A DNA stretch of 64,000 bases. Origin: JACKAF01 sp041391485 (GTDB taxonomy: Bacteria; Bdellovibrionota; FAC87; UBA2466; JACKAF01). Both the position numbers and the translations under genes were made by a program. Of the stretch, positions 8,693 to 17,750 are shown one piece after another; the first letter of the stretch is position 1; each line of letters opens with the position of its first letter. The stretch lies in assembly GCA_041391485.1 (NCBI GenBank), contig JAWKNY010000012.1:34043-98042 (forward strand). The letters are read 5' to 3'. Under the pieces are notes generated by a model that made no database searches, was not told the DNA's origin, and saw only the letters and a list, made by a program, of their open reading frames with translations.

Positions 8693-10799
8693 AAGCGCTC
8701 ACCACTTGGAACAAACCGATGAGGCCTTTGTAAAGCTAGCCGTTGCGGAAGTGATGCGCTTGTGGAAACGCACGCGCCAGCCAGATGAAATCGCTCTGCG
8801 TACCGCCCTTTGTGATCGTCTGGCGGATTACTATCTTTTACTGACGCATCCAGAGCGCAGCCATTTTGTAACGACCTGCAACGCCGTAACCACTCTCAAA
8901 GTGTATCGGGTCCAAAAGATGCCGCCCTACGACGCCGTTATGAGCGTCGACGTTAGTTTTAGTCTTCGCGCGACCCTTGAAGACATGAATGTGAGCCTCC
9001 CGGTTCGTGACTTTTATATCCAAGGGATTGCGAACCTTAGCCGCGTGGAAAACCAATCTACGCTCAAGGAAAGTGCTTGGCGGGTGACGCACATGGAGGA
9101 CGCTTGGCGCGTGGCGCACATGTCGGTGCACTCCAGGTCCATTCGTGACGAGCTGAATGATTTTTTTGCTATCCTCGACGAAAAACCGAAGACGGTAAAA
9201 GAGCTCATGCGAAAACTCGATCCGAGGATTCACGTCTTGGCACCGGAGAATCGCCAGTCTTTTCTTATTTACGACAGTGCTTTCCCCCGCCCTCACGAAA
9301 ACGGCGCGACCACCAACGCATTTGGAAACCAGGCCCCGGTTCTTAACGAGGGGAGCCAATTGATCGTGTTCACGACGGCTACCGGCAAGTGGTGGCCGCT
9401 TGCGTATACCTCGGGTACAAAGTGGGGCTTTGAGATCGCGGACTATTCCGTCATCAAGCCGGAAGCGACCCCCGTCTATACGACGGCGCGGCTTGTGGCT
9501 CCGTTCATCGACAAGGAGCCCGGCGTAGAACTCATGCCGTATAGCAGCACACGGTATAAGCCTGAGATGATTACGGTGAACTGGAACCATCTCGCTTTTC
9601 TGGGACCTGGACCTTTTAACTTGCGCCCCTACAGCGCGGCCGCAATGAGCATCGAAGAAACCAAGGTGCAGGACGCGCTACGCAAGCTTCGCATGGCCCC
9701 TGTTTTGGGACCGGACCCGACGGAGTTTGAAGCCCTGGTGAAGGAAGTCGATGAAATGTTGATTTCGATGAAATCCTCGATGGAAACTCAACCGGTGTTG
9801 AAGGCCGAGATGCGTGAGATTCACGCGCAGTACTTCTTACGTCGGGCGCGCGTTGAGCGTGGGGATGGCTTCCTGGCGTTTTTGAACTACATGGGCTCTG
9901 AGAAAGATGTCTTGCGCTACGGACTGACACACTCGGAGCTGCAGTTCCTGGTCCTTCGTTCTTTGGACACGTATTTAAAAACCGAGCACAACATCCCTTT
10001 GGTTCGTCGCCTTTCGTCGTTTGAGGAAAACCTGGAGATGCTAGGTTGGCGCTTTGAGACTTTAGAAGTGACCCGCCAACAGGTGGATCAGGTCGTGCGG
10101 CGCGACGATGCGATGCGACTCAAGTTCTACTTTTATGACCAAGCCCAGGCTTTGTTAAAAAAATGGCGCGAGTCCGTATCGACAGACGACACAGGCATGG
10201 ATTGGGTCGTGCAAAATTACCTGGCCGAACTGGAAAGAGATCTGGGACTAACGGCTGCCGACGTCGGCATTACCGCGGAAGCGATCGAGGACAGCTTGCG
10301 GGTCGCCAACCTGATCGAGGCCTATCAAATTCTGCAAAACCACTTGCTACCAAAAATGCAGAAAGGGTATTCGCCCAGTCCAAAAGATGTTGCAGAGATC
10401 GCCTACTGGGCCGGTAAGTTTCGTCGAGCGGTGAACGCGTCTTTTTACACGGCTGAGTACCTCTATGTGAGTAAAGATCCTTTTCCCAGCAGCGCGGAAC
10501 CGGGGCGCAACGAGGAATCTTGGATAGAACACGAGCTTCTGCCGACCCGCAAACCTGATCCGCGGCGCATCGCCAAAGACAAGAAAGCCGCTCTCGAGGA
10601 TCTCCAGAACCGTTTCGAAAAAGTGCACCCCAAGCCACAGCTTGAGGACGTAGCTGGAGCGGCTGGAGCGTTGAGGCGGGGAGCCCGCTCAAGCGGAGCC
10701 CTGGAGTATGTGGAAAACCTAATGGAACTTCCCTTGGACTGGCCGGAGGAAAAGCGAAACCTTGCGGTCGGCAGGTTCCCGCGGTTCGCATCTCCTTAA
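8682..10799 (+). CDS. Large exported protein with an HExxH motif (C-terminal part of the frameshifted lipoprotein)
   Basis: An open frame of 705 codons whose formal start is a TTG with no ribosome site, supporting the view that it continues the preceding lipoprotein. Near its start it has HESAHHLEQTDE, which fits a zinc-binding HExxH metalloprotease helix, though no third ligand can be assigned with confidence. The rest is mostly helical, without domains I recognise. It contains an exact-length in-frame duplication (AWRVTHMED, AWRVAHMSV). If the full protein is a lipoprotein, it acts at the cell envelope. It may belong with the TIGR02147 regulator upstream. Confidence 0.7.
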   Translation: MLHESAHHLEQTDEAFVKLAVAEVMRLWKRTRQPDEIALRTALCDRLADYYLLLTHPERSHFVTTCNAVTTLKVYRVQKMPPYDAVMSVDVSFSLRATLEDMNVSLPVRDFYIQGIANLSRVENQSTLKESAWRVTHMEDAWRVAHMSVHSRSIRDELNDFFAILDEKPKTVKELMRKLDPRIHVLAPENRQSFLIYDSAFPRPHENGATTNAFGNQAPVLNEGSQLIVFTTATGKWWPLAYTSGTKWGFEIADYSVIKPEATPVYTTARLVAPFIDKEPGVELMPYSSTRYKPEMITVNWNHLAFLGPGPFNLRPYSAAAMSIEETKVQDALRKLRMAPVLGPDPTEFEALVKEVDEMLISMKSSMETQPVLKAEMREIHAQYFLRRARVERGDGFLAFLNYMGSEKDVLRYGLTHSELQFLVLRSLDTYLKTEHNIPLVRRLSSFEENLEMLGWRFETLEVTRQQVDQVVRRDDAMRLKFYFYDQAQALLKKWRESVSTDDTGMDWVVQNYLAELERDLGLTAADVGITAEAIEDSLRVANLIEAYQILQNHLLPKMQKGYSPSPKDVAEIAYWAGKFRRAVNASFYTAEYLYVSKDPFPSSAEPGRNEESWIEHELLPTRKPDPRRIAKDKKAALEDLQNRFEKVHPKPQLEDVAGAAGALRRGARSSGALEYVENLMELPLDWPEEKRNLAVGRFPRFASP
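9075..9128 (+). repeat. In-frame 27-base tandem duplication
   Basis: Two adjacent copies begin GCTTGGCG at 9075 and 9102. They differ at a few positions and encode AWRVTHMED and AWRVAHMSV within the HExxH lipoprotein. The divergence indicates an old duplication rather than an assembly artefact. Confidence 0.7.
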
Positions 10800-10987
10800 G
10801 ACGGCTTTCTAGTTTTCCTATTAAAAAACAAGAAGACGAGGGGAAGGCACGTGATTCCCAGTGTCAGTAGGCGCATCGGTCCCCAGTCGACGACACCCAA
10901 AAACTCCGACGAGACAGTGAGCACAAGTATCGCCGCACCTACCACAAGGAGCGGGGTGATGCTGTTTTGATAGTCAGCCCTAAGCAT
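10796..10987 (-). CDS. Small membrane protein of unknown function
   Basis: A 63-residue frame predicted to hold two transmembrane helices (ITPLLVVGAAILVLTV and a segment around LLTLGITCLPLVFLFF) with a basic C-terminal tail (NRKTRKPS). Its stop overlaps the stop of the convergent large lipoprotein gene by four bases. No strong ribosome site is visible. The residue composition is what one expects of a real small membrane protein, but there is no family evidence. Confidence 0.5.
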   Translation of the reverse strand: MLRADYQNSITPLLVVGAAILVLTVSSEFLGVVDWGPMRLLTLGITCLPLVFLFFNRKTRKPS

Positions 10988-11088
10988 AGACCTGAACTAC
11001 ACTATGGGAATGGGAAGTCAACTTCGGTTAAGACCTTCAGAGTCCGAAAAATCTTGAAGCCTCCATGCGGAAGTGGTGAGCTACACTC

Positions 11089-11844
11089 ATGCCGGCGGCT
11101 CGCATCAAGCTACTTTCGTACAACATCCATAAAGGTTTTAGCTTAGGGCGAAAGTTCGTTCTGGAGAATATTCGAACCGCCATCCGTTCGACGGGTACCG
11201 ATCTTGTGTTTTTGCAGGAAGTGCTGGGAAGGCATGATCGCCACCAGCGCAAGATCCCACTCTGGCCGCGCCAATCTCAATTCGAGTACTTGGCCGATGA
11301 AGTGTGGAGCCATTACGCCTATGGCGAAAATGCGGTTTATTCAAGTGGGCACCACGGGAACGCGATCCTGAGCAAATACCCCTTCACCTCTCAAAAAAAT
11401 GTCGACATTTCTGTCACGCGCTTTGCCCGCCGAGGATTGCTTCACGGCGTGATACAGGTACCCAGGCGCAAGACACCGGTCCACCTGATTTGTATCCATC
11501 TGGACCTAAGGGACACGGACCGTATGCTCCAGGCCGAACTGCTTGCCGATCACATTGACTCGCACGTGCCTAAGAAAGCCCCTTTGATTCTGGCTGGGGA
11601 TTTCAACGACTGGCAGCAGAAAATGACCCGCCATTTGGTGGAGGCCCTTCAGGTGCAGGAAGTTTTTATGGCTCTACACAATAACCACGCGCGCACCTTT
11701 CCCGCCCGGGCTCCGACTTTGAAGCTCGATAGGGTGTATTTTCGGGGCTTTAGACCCGTCGATGCGCAACGTTTGCACCGCCGCCCCTGGAACCGCCTCT
11801 CCGATCACGTGCCGTTATACGCTGAGCTAGAATTTGCGAAGTAG
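11089..11844 (+). CDS. Endonuclease/exonuclease/phosphatase (EEP) family hydrolase
   Basis: A 251-residue metal-dependent phosphoesterase of the EEP superfamily, which covers DNase I-like nucleases and lipid or sugar phosphatases. Motifs are in the expected order: LLSYNIHKG, the metal-binding Glu in FLQEV, HHGNAILSKYP, HLDLRD, GDFNDW, the LDRVYF strand and the catalytic SDHVPLYAE. No signal peptide is seen, so it is probably cytoplasmic, and the substrate is unknown. Similar proteins often act as cardiolipin synthase-linked or general phosphodiesterases. It stands alone between convergent and codirectional unknowns. Confidence 0.85.
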   Translation: MPAARIKLLSYNIHKGFSLGRKFVLENIRTAIRSTGTDLVFLQEVLGRHDRHQRKIPLWPRQSQFEYLADEVWSHYAYGENAVYSSGHHGNAILSKYPFTSQKNVDISVTRFARRGLLHGVIQVPRRKTPVHLICIHLDLRDTDRMLQAELLADHIDSHVPKKAPLILAGDFNDWQQKMTRHLVEALQVQEVFMALHNNHARTFPARAPTLKLDRVYFRGFRPVDAQRLHRRPWNRLSDHVPLYAELEFAK

Positions 11845-11896
11845 CCAAAGCGTGGTATAGCAAAGCTTTGACGCGTAGCAGTATCAGGAGGCGAAG

Positions 11897-12670
11897 ATGC
11901 GTCTGATGGTTGTATTCTGGGTTTGGTCTGTATGCTCGCTGGCGGCGGTTCACCGTACCGATGTGATGTTGGAGCCTGTAGGCGCCATTGATGGGGATTC
12001 CCTTTTGGTAGTGGATCTGGACAACACGGTCTTTGAGTCCGCCCAAATGCTGGGAAGTGCGCAATGGTTTGAGTACCTGCTGGGGAGCTTGAAGAAATCC
12101 GGCATGGCTTCCCGGGAAGCCTACCAGCAGGCAATTGGCCAGTGGGTTCAAATCCAGGAAGCGACAGACGTGCGGCCAGTGGAAGCTTCGACTCCAAACT
12201 TCTTGCGCGGCCTTCAAACGATGGGCATACGGGTGATGGCTTTGAGTGCCCGGCCTCCACAAGTTTCGCGAAGAACCTTAGAACAACTCGCCAACATAGG
12301 CGTGGATTTTACGCGCCCGAGTATTTTTGCAAAGGATCTTCCGATGCAATTCAAGAGAGCGAGCGCACTCTATACGCAAGGTGTTTTGTTTGCGGATCGG
12401 CTCGATAAGGGCGGGGTGCTGGCAGCGTTTTTTGATCGTATTCAGTACAAACCGAAACGCGTTGTCTATGTCGACGATCAGATGGCCAACGTGGAGAGTG
12501 TCGCTCGCGCGATGAAAAAAGTCGGCGTGGCGTTTGAAGGCTACCGTTATGGAGCGGCCGACATCCGCGTGAAAACGTTTGATCCGGAAGTGGCGGAGCT
12601 GCAATTTCGCTACTACGGAAAAATACTATCCGACGATGCCGCCACCCAGATCCGCATGTTAGGCGAGTAG
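11897..12670 (+). CDS. Exported HAD-like phosphatase, DUF2608 family
   Basis: A 257-residue protein with a short signal peptide (VVFWVWSVCSLAAVH). The HAD core is present: motif I VVDLDNTVFES (the nucleophile Asp, then Asp and Thr), motif II-like MALSARP, a conserved Lys in the QFKRAS region, and motif IV YVDDQMANV. This layout matches DUF2608, described from Chlamydia, Legionella and other host-associated bacteria. A phosphatase role is inferred from the motifs. An AGGAGG lies just upstream of the ATG. The convergent broken carboxypeptidase gene begins right after its stop codon. Confidence 0.8.
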   Translation: MRLMVVFWVWSVCSLAAVHRTDVMLEPVGAIDGDSLLVVDLDNTVFESAQMLGSAQWFEYLLGSLKKSGMASREAYQQAIGQWVQIQEATDVRPVEASTPNFLRGLQTMGIRVMALSARPPQVSRRTLEQLANIGVDFTRPSIFAKDLPMQFKRASALYTQGVLFADRLDKGGVLAAFFDRIQYKPKRVVYVDDQMANVESVARAMKKVGVAFEGYRYGAADIRVKTFDPEVAELQFRYYGKILSDDAATQIRMLGE

Positions 12671-13848
12671 TTAACCTCCCAAGGAAGGGAGCGCCGGCCC
12701 GTCCATTTTGTCCAGAATGTACTGCCAGCCTTTGCGTTGCCGCCGCACAGTCGATTCCTGCCATTGGAAAGAAGGTTGAAATCCCTGAGAGGTCGAATTC
12801 ACCTCAATCACAAAAGAGATTATCTTGTGTTGGGCGTACATCCAGTCGAGGGATCCCCCATCTACATTGTAGAGCAGATCGTAAGAAGTACCGGCGGTAT
12901 AGGTGCCTTGCCCCGAATCCCGCTGAAGCAGTCCTGCCAGCTCTTTGCCGATTTGCTCGTACATTTGGCGATCCGGCGAGGGGACGCGCTTGGGGCTACA
13001 GCCATACGGGAAAATCACGATCTCAGAAAAGGAATGATAGGAAATATTGAACTTGGGTTTAATTTTCGCCGCCAGATCCATTAGCGCTCGGGTTTCGGGT
13101 TCCGAACCAGCGCTAGGGTCCGGCGGTAGGTTTCATTATTCTGATTCCCGGAGGATCCGTTGCACGTATTCCAGTCCTGCGGGTAGTTGCGGTTGACGTC
13201 GACTCCGTACCTCCTCGCGTGTTTTTCCGCCACATCGAAGAGCTATTCCAAACCTTGGCGTTGCCATCGGGGTTCACCATCGGAACGACCCAGATCTCTG
13301 TTTTAGCCAGCCACTTCTGAACCTTCGCATCTTTATTAAAGTTTTCGGTGAGGTACTTGACGATATCCAGCCACTTCCGGAGTCATGACTTCGCGGGCGT
13401 GGTGCATGGCATCGAAAAGGATTGTCTGCTTTTTTCCAGAGGGTGGGATAAAGAAGCGGTGGGTGAGCTGGATCGCGTGGATGTCGCGGCCTTCGTTGGA
13501 CTTGCCGATGACTTCTACGTGGGCAAGGTGCGGGTATTCGTTTTCAGTTTCTTTGAGAATGCGTTCTACATCTTCGGGTTGCTTGTATTGCGAATCCGGA
13601 GCGAAAGGAATACGTCGCGTGTCCAATACCTTTCCGACTTTGCTGTATTTCATTTCCTCGTTCGTCAGAATCAGGGTGAGAATCTTATTCTCGTAATCGA
13701 TGCCGCCGATATCGAGTCCTTGCTCGTGCAAGCCTTTCAGTTGTTCGTGGCCCGTAAACGGAATGTCGACGTAATAGAAACCACTGGGTTCGAACGAACC
13801 CGCAGCAAAGAGTAGAGCCAGTCCTAGGTAAAGGATTCCACGACGCAT
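12671..13848 (-). pseudogene. M14 zinc carboxypeptidase, broken by about three frameshifts
   Basis: All parts of an exported M14 carboxypeptidase are present, but in alternating frames. The signal peptide starts at the ATG at 13848 (MRRGILYLGLALLFAAG), with an AAGGGGG ribosome site. In order come the zinc motif HHAREVMTPEV, then WVVPMVNPDGNAKVW, then YGVDVNRNYPQDWN, then the third zinc ligand in SYHSFSE and the catalytic Glu in FVIEVN. The shifts fall near 13360, 13220 and 13095. That every active-site codon is intact argues for sequencing error or very recent decay. The enzyme would remove C-terminal residues from peptides in the periplasm or outside the cell. Confidence 0.75.
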
Positions 13849-13936
13849 ACTATCCCCCTTTGCTATTGGTTTATTTAAAGGATACACGCCTCTCGCGGCG
13901 GCCTAGACCAGAGTGCAAAAAAGCCGTTAACAGACG

Positions 13937-14593
13937 TTAGAACGGCATTTGGCGTTGCATCGTGTCCACGAACGGCGAAACAACGGACGGCGCGTCGTCA
14001 CCCGGCGTACCGAGCACCTGATCGGGGAAACGCCTTCGCCGTACACGCTGGCATTGAAACGCGGGTTGTGCGTTAGCACGAAGCCGTTAACGGTGGCACC
14101 GGCGTATAAGCCCTTGCTACGCGAGTAGGTGAGAACGTGCCATCCGGAATGACTCCGGTTCCCTGTCCGCCAACCACGGTCCTGCCGCGAACGAGTATTC
14201 AGCGCTGGCGTCCAGTGCTGGGTGCTGCAGAATCTCGCGTCCGTAGGGCGTCATGAATAGCAAAACGGATTCCAAGAATTGCACGCCAATCTGCAGCCCG
14301 AAGGTGACGCCATCAATGCTAAAGAAAGAAGGGGCTCCCCACTTGCCGTCTACTTTGCAGGTGGCTAGTCCTGTGCTGCCTTTTGACCTCCCAGATGAGT
14401 CCGGCTTTGACGACTTTAAGAGAAACGACGCAAAGGAGGAGTCGATGATGTACTGAGGGATAGGGTATTCAGAAAGCATCCGGTGTGTCACGACTTCACT
14501 CGCTACGCGAACGCGCCGTTCAACAGCCGTTTCGGGACGGGCAAAGGCAGGTTGGGCCACTAGCACTGCTAATACCAAAATTCTGAGCCACAT
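13937..14593 (-). pseudogene. SYLF (YSC84-like) lipid-binding protein, frameshifted
   Basis: The main frame (14117-14593) starts with a signal peptide ending near PAFA. It carries SYLF-domain features: GSTGLATCKVDGKWGAPSFF, then FGLQIGVQFLESVLLFMT. The expected continuations occur in other frames: VLTYSRSKGLYAGATVNGF, then GEGVSPDQVLG and a natural end at QRQMPF before a TAA at 13937-13939. At least three small shifts are needed, near 14165, 14140 and 14000. SYLF proteins are envelope proteins associated with lipids and stress. Confidence 0.7.
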
Positions 14594-14758
14594 AGGTATT
14601 TCTCCAGTTAGGTAAGTAAAGCTTGGGTGGTGTCGTCTCTGCCCTAAAATGTAGCAAGCCCGCGGAAGGGAATGTAGGGGCGCCGTGTCCAGTCTGGCGC
14701 GCTCTCGGTTCTTAAGTTAGAATGTCCTCTCTTTTGGGGGCGTATTCAGGAGGGTAGT

Positions 14759-15355
14759 ATGTCAAAGACCATGATTTTCGCATTTGGAGCGGGGCTACTA
14801 ATACTGGCCGGCTGTGCCTCCAAGACGACCACGGAAAGCGCCAGAGTTTCTATCGAAGAAAAATATAAAGGCAAAGTAGGTTCGGCTCGCAAAGGCGACT
14901 TTGTAGAAGACTTTGGGCCCGCGGACTGGTGCAAACAAGAAGCCGGGGGCGGTGAAACGTGCCGTTTCCTACGCCAAACAGGGACTGCTTGGAAGGGAAG
15001 CACCTGTTACCAGAAAAGCTACGCTACCTTTGATGAAGTGGTTGCCAACTTCCTTGCGCCGGACGGCACCCTACGTCGTTATGAAGTAAAACGCAACGCT
15101 AGAAAGCGGTCGTTCTATTCCTCATTTTCGTTTCACTTTTTCTGCGCATGGTTCCTTCGGGGTCTTTGGTGGCCCCTCGTTTCATGCGCCAAACTTTGTA
15201 GCTACTTGGACCCTGCACCATTCCCTCCCATTGGCTTTGGTGTCATTGGGGCTAAGACCATGTTGCACCAACGCTGTTTGGTATTTGTGTTCGCAGGTAT
15301 CGAGCTTGTCTTTAAACCCGTCGTACTTTGTGGAAAGAATACTTTTCGCTTTTGA
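14759..15355 (+). CDS. Small lipoprotein of unknown function; 3' end doubtful
   Basis: Clear lipoprotein start (MSKTMIFAFGAGLLILAGC) with an AGGAGG ribosome site. Residues 35-110 (KGDFVEDFGPADWCK, then YATFDEVVANFLAPDGTLRR) loosely resemble the SmpA/OmlA fold. After about residue 113 the composition becomes implausible and the frame overlaps the convergent lipoprotein gene by 174 bases. Both other frames stop at 15089 and 15102. The real gene probably ends there after a frameshift, giving about 112 residues. Confidence 0.6.
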   Translation: MSKTMIFAFGAGLLILAGCASKTTTESARVSIEEKYKGKVGSARKGDFVEDFGPADWCKQEAGGGETCRFLRQTGTAWKGSTCYQKSYATFDEVVANFLAPDGTLRRYEVKRNARKRSFYSSFSFHFFCAWFLRGLWWPLVSCAKLCSYLDPAPFPPIGFGVIGAKTMLHQRCLVFVFAGIELVFKPVVLCGKNTFRF

Positions 15356-15799
15356 GAGACGCGTGATCCGATCGTTGAGCGCTTCTTCTGTAACCGCGAT
15401 CACGTTTTTGTCGTCGCGAACCGTGTGCTCGAAGGCGCTATCGAGTTTCCCAATCTCTTCCCATTTTTCCATGGCGGGCGGATTTCCGTCTCCACCAACG
15501 CGCGGATCGGCAAGTCGGGCTTTGCAGCGGCGTAAGGCATCCCAGATGCCGCCGGGATCCGTTTTGGATTTGCCGTAGATGGTGTGCTGCAGATCTTCGA
15601 CTTCGGAGTTCAGTACAGCAAGTTGCTCTTCCAGGTAGACTCTTTTCTGAATCATGATCTTGTCGTCCTTCAGGCCGACTTTTTCTCCATCCACACCGGT
15701 TTTGGTTTGGTACTCTTCGTCCAGCTTGTCCGTAACTTTACTCCCAGCGCAGCCGGCCAAAATTAGAACCACCAAAAAACTGAGGCAACTTGTTCTCAT
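15182..15799 (-). CDS. Lipoprotein with coiled-coil character
   Basis: A 205-residue lipoprotein (signal SFLVVLILAGCAG). It is rich in charged residues with heptad-like helices (EEQLAVLNSEVEDLQHTIYG, later KLDSAFEHTV), suggesting an elongated helical structure at the envelope. AGGAGG precedes the ATG on the coding strand. No family is recognised. It is separated from the peptidase gene at 15857-16549 by 57 bases, on the same strand. Confidence 0.7.
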   Translation of the reverse strand: MRTSCLSFLVVLILAGCAGSKVTDKLDEEYQTKTGVDGEKVGLKDDKIMIQKRVYLEEQLAVLNSEVEDLQHTIYGKSKTDPGGIWDALRRCKARLADPRVGGDGNPPAMEKWEEIGKLDSAFEHTVRDDKNVIAVTEEALNDRITRLSKAKSILSTKYDGFKDKLDTCEHKYQTALVQHGLSPNDTKANGREWCRVQVATKFGA

Positions 15800-15856
15800 G
15801 ATTCCTCCTAAACTGAAGGCGTAAACATAGCCGATCGGGGGCGAGCTCGGCCAGAT

Positions 15857-16549
15857 CTATTTGCTGGGCTTAGTTTTCAGCCATTTCTGAAAGGCAGCGT
15901 CTAGGTCGGGGATCTCACAGAATGTCTTGAGGTAAGTCTCGATGCTTTTGCCTACACTGAGCTGAAGTAGATCCTTGATAGGGCACTTCTCCGCAATCAT
16001 TTTCATGAGCGCGGTGGACGCTTGGTAATAATACTTGGTATCGGCTCCCTTGCGGTAGGGGTGGGTGAGAGAAACCACGGGAATGTAGGGTTTGGAATTT
16101 AGGTACTTGAACTCCACCTTGTCGATTTCACCGACGTAGTTGGCCAGGCCTTCCTCGAGCCAAGCGGGAATGGCCTGCTTGTATTTTTGGATGACAATGA
16201 TGTGCGCTAGCTCGTGCCCAAAGAGGCCGTCAAAGTTTTTCTCATTCACCTTAGGTCCCATGTGAATGATCTGCTGCTTGCGATCTGTCGCCGCTAATGC
16301 CAGCGATCCCAGCCCGTGGGCCTTGGCGAACTGGGATTGCGAGGCGTACCACTTGACCCGCACGCGGCGGATATCCCACTCCAAAAACTCTTCGGCCTTC
16401 CTCGTTGCTTTGCGAAGGCGTGCTTCGGTCAGCCAAGCGGGAGCGTCCTCAACATTTACTGCGTTCGTTTGTAAATTTTTAGAAAATGAAGGGGCTGGTA
16501 CTCCAGCCAAACACAGCGCTGCGAGAACAATAAGGCAACCGAGGCGCAC
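15857..16549 (-). CDS. Exported zinc metallopeptidase, peptidase MA-like
   Basis: A 230-residue protein with a signal peptide (LIVLAALCLAGVPAPSFS). The gluzincin motif reads FGHELAHIIV, with the third ligand in PAWLEEGLANY about 20 residues on; this is the HExxH...E pattern of the MA clan, as in the peptidase MA-like family. It probably hydrolyses proteins in the envelope. It begins with GTG three bases after the stop of the OmlA-like lipoprotein and so is probably cotranscribed with it. Confidence 0.8.
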   Translation of the reverse strand: MRLGCLIVLAALCLAGVPAPSFSKNLQTNAVNVEDAPAWLTEARLRKATRKAEEFLEWDIRRVRVKWYASQSQFAKAHGLGSLALAATDRKQQIIHMGPKVNEKNFDGLFGHELAHIIVIQKYKQAIPAWLEEGLANYVGEIDKVEFKYLNSKPYIPVVSLTHPYRKGADTKYYYQASTALMKMIAEKCPIKDLLQLSVGKSIETYLKTFCEIPDLDAAFQKWLKTKPSK

Positions 16550-16552
16550 GCA

Positions 16553-17029
16553 CTAATCCTTGCACTGGTAGGAGGCGATCTTCTTGGGGCAGCCGTCTAC
16601 GGTGCAAACCCCACTCGCACTACACCCAAAGCCATTGCAGTAGCCACCCGCAGGCCAGCAGCCGTAAAGGTTGCAGCCGCCTCCTTTTGGAAACTTCCCG
16701 TAATTATTGTTGCCCTCGCAGTAGTCTTCGCCGCGCTCAGTAGAGCTGCCCGCTTGATCCATGATGGCCGTTACGGTCTCGGTATTGACCATTTCTACGA
16801 CATGGCCGTTTTCGAAGATCACGATCTTGGTGGTTTTTCCGTCTGCTGCAGGGTAGGACCATTTTTCCCGTTTTCCACGAAAGGTGCGATCCTTGGGTTC
16901 CCCGAGCGCCTCGCTGACTTGAGGCGCTGTCATGCCGGGAGCGACCTCCTGGAAGCGCGGCATGGAGGCGCAGGCCGACAGCAGGGCCAGAGCCAATAAA
17001 CAGAAGCCCTTGATAAGGTGATTGAGCAT
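16553..17029 (-). CDS. OmlA/BamE-like lipoprotein with a Cys-rich tail
   Basis: A lipoprotein (LLALALLSACASM) whose middle resembles the SmpA/OmlA (BamE-like) domain: PGMTAPQVSEALGEPKDRTF and REKWSYPAADG, followed by KIVIFENGHVVEM. The last 50 residues are Cys- and Gly-rich (NLYGCWPAGGYCNGFGC, then SGVCTVDGCPKK), which is unusual for BamE. The tail could form a disulfide knot or bind metal. I chose the ATG at 17029, with GGGGAGAG upstream, rather than the longer frame. The next gene (peptidase) starts three bases past its stop. Confidence 0.7.
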   Translation of the reverse strand: MLNHLIKGFCLLALALLSACASMPRFQEVAPGMTAPQVSEALGEPKDRTFRGKREKWSYPAADGKTTKIVIFENGHVVEMVNTETVTAIMDQAGSSTERGEDYCEGNNNYGKFPKGGGCNLYGCWPAGGYCNGFGCSASGVCTVDGCPKKIASYQCKD

Positions 17030-17145
17030 CTCCAACTCTCCCCACATATTTAGGTTGCCTGACCCGCTTCGGAGCACTAGTTGCTTCCAGAGAAGCTAGC
17101 CGTTTATAATGGCTATTTTTAAACCTTATGGACAGGAAGGGCAAT

Positions 17146-17749
17146 ATGACCCGCGCGATTTCAACGTTCATGGCTTTGGTGCTACTGGGATTCTTTACGG
17201 GTTGTGGTAGCAAGCAATTTACACAGGAGTGAGTACGATGATCTCAGCGAATCCCGTCTGCTGGATGACAAGTTTAACGAGACCGACATGCGCCTGGTTG
17301 CGGAAACCATGGTGAACTCACTTGTTGGGAGCCGCATCATCAGCGAAGCCAAAAAGCCACCCGTTGTTATGGTGACCCTTCTAAAGAATCGCACTCAGGA
17401 ACACATCGACATGAAGAGCCTTACGGACAAGGTTCGAGTCGCGCTAGTGAAGAGCGGGCGTTTTCGGTTTACCTCTAAAGAGATGCGCGGGGACATGGCC
17501 GAAGAGCTAGAGTACCAGGGACAGTCGGGATACGTCGATCCGGCAACCGCCCGTCGCAAGGGCAAGCAAATTGGAGCGAACTACATGCTCACCGGCGAGA
17601 TGACGGATCGAGTTCAAGAAGTGGGCGACAAGAAGTACGTGTATTACAAATGCACGTTTAACCTTGTGAACATTGAATCCGGAATTCTTGATTGGACGGA
17701 TGAAAAGGAAATCCGCAAGTACTACACGAAGCACCGGGTCAGTTTCTAA
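17146..17749 (+). CDS. lpoB: LpoB-like penicillin-binding-protein activator (one frameshift)
   Basis: Outer-membrane lipoprotein of the LpoB family (PF13036), whose Enterobacteria members activate the bifunctional peptidoglycan synthase PBP1B. The signal and lipobox (LVLLGFFTGCGS) start at the ATG at 17146, in a frame that stops at 17232. The domain continues in the frame open from 17204: DDKFNETDMRLVAETMV, GQSGYVDPATARRKGKQIGA, then NYMLTGEM and ESGILDWTDEKEIRK. One shift between about 17210 and 17235 joins them. It is immediately followed by the COG3014 lipoprotein gene, a pairing seen elsewhere. Confidence 0.82.
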
Positions 17750-17750
17750 A

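Noticed and set aside
14759..15355. Taking the last 80 codons of the lipoprotein frame at face value
   Set aside because: They overlap a well-supported convergent gene by 174 bases and change abruptly to Phe-, Cys- and Trp-rich composition.
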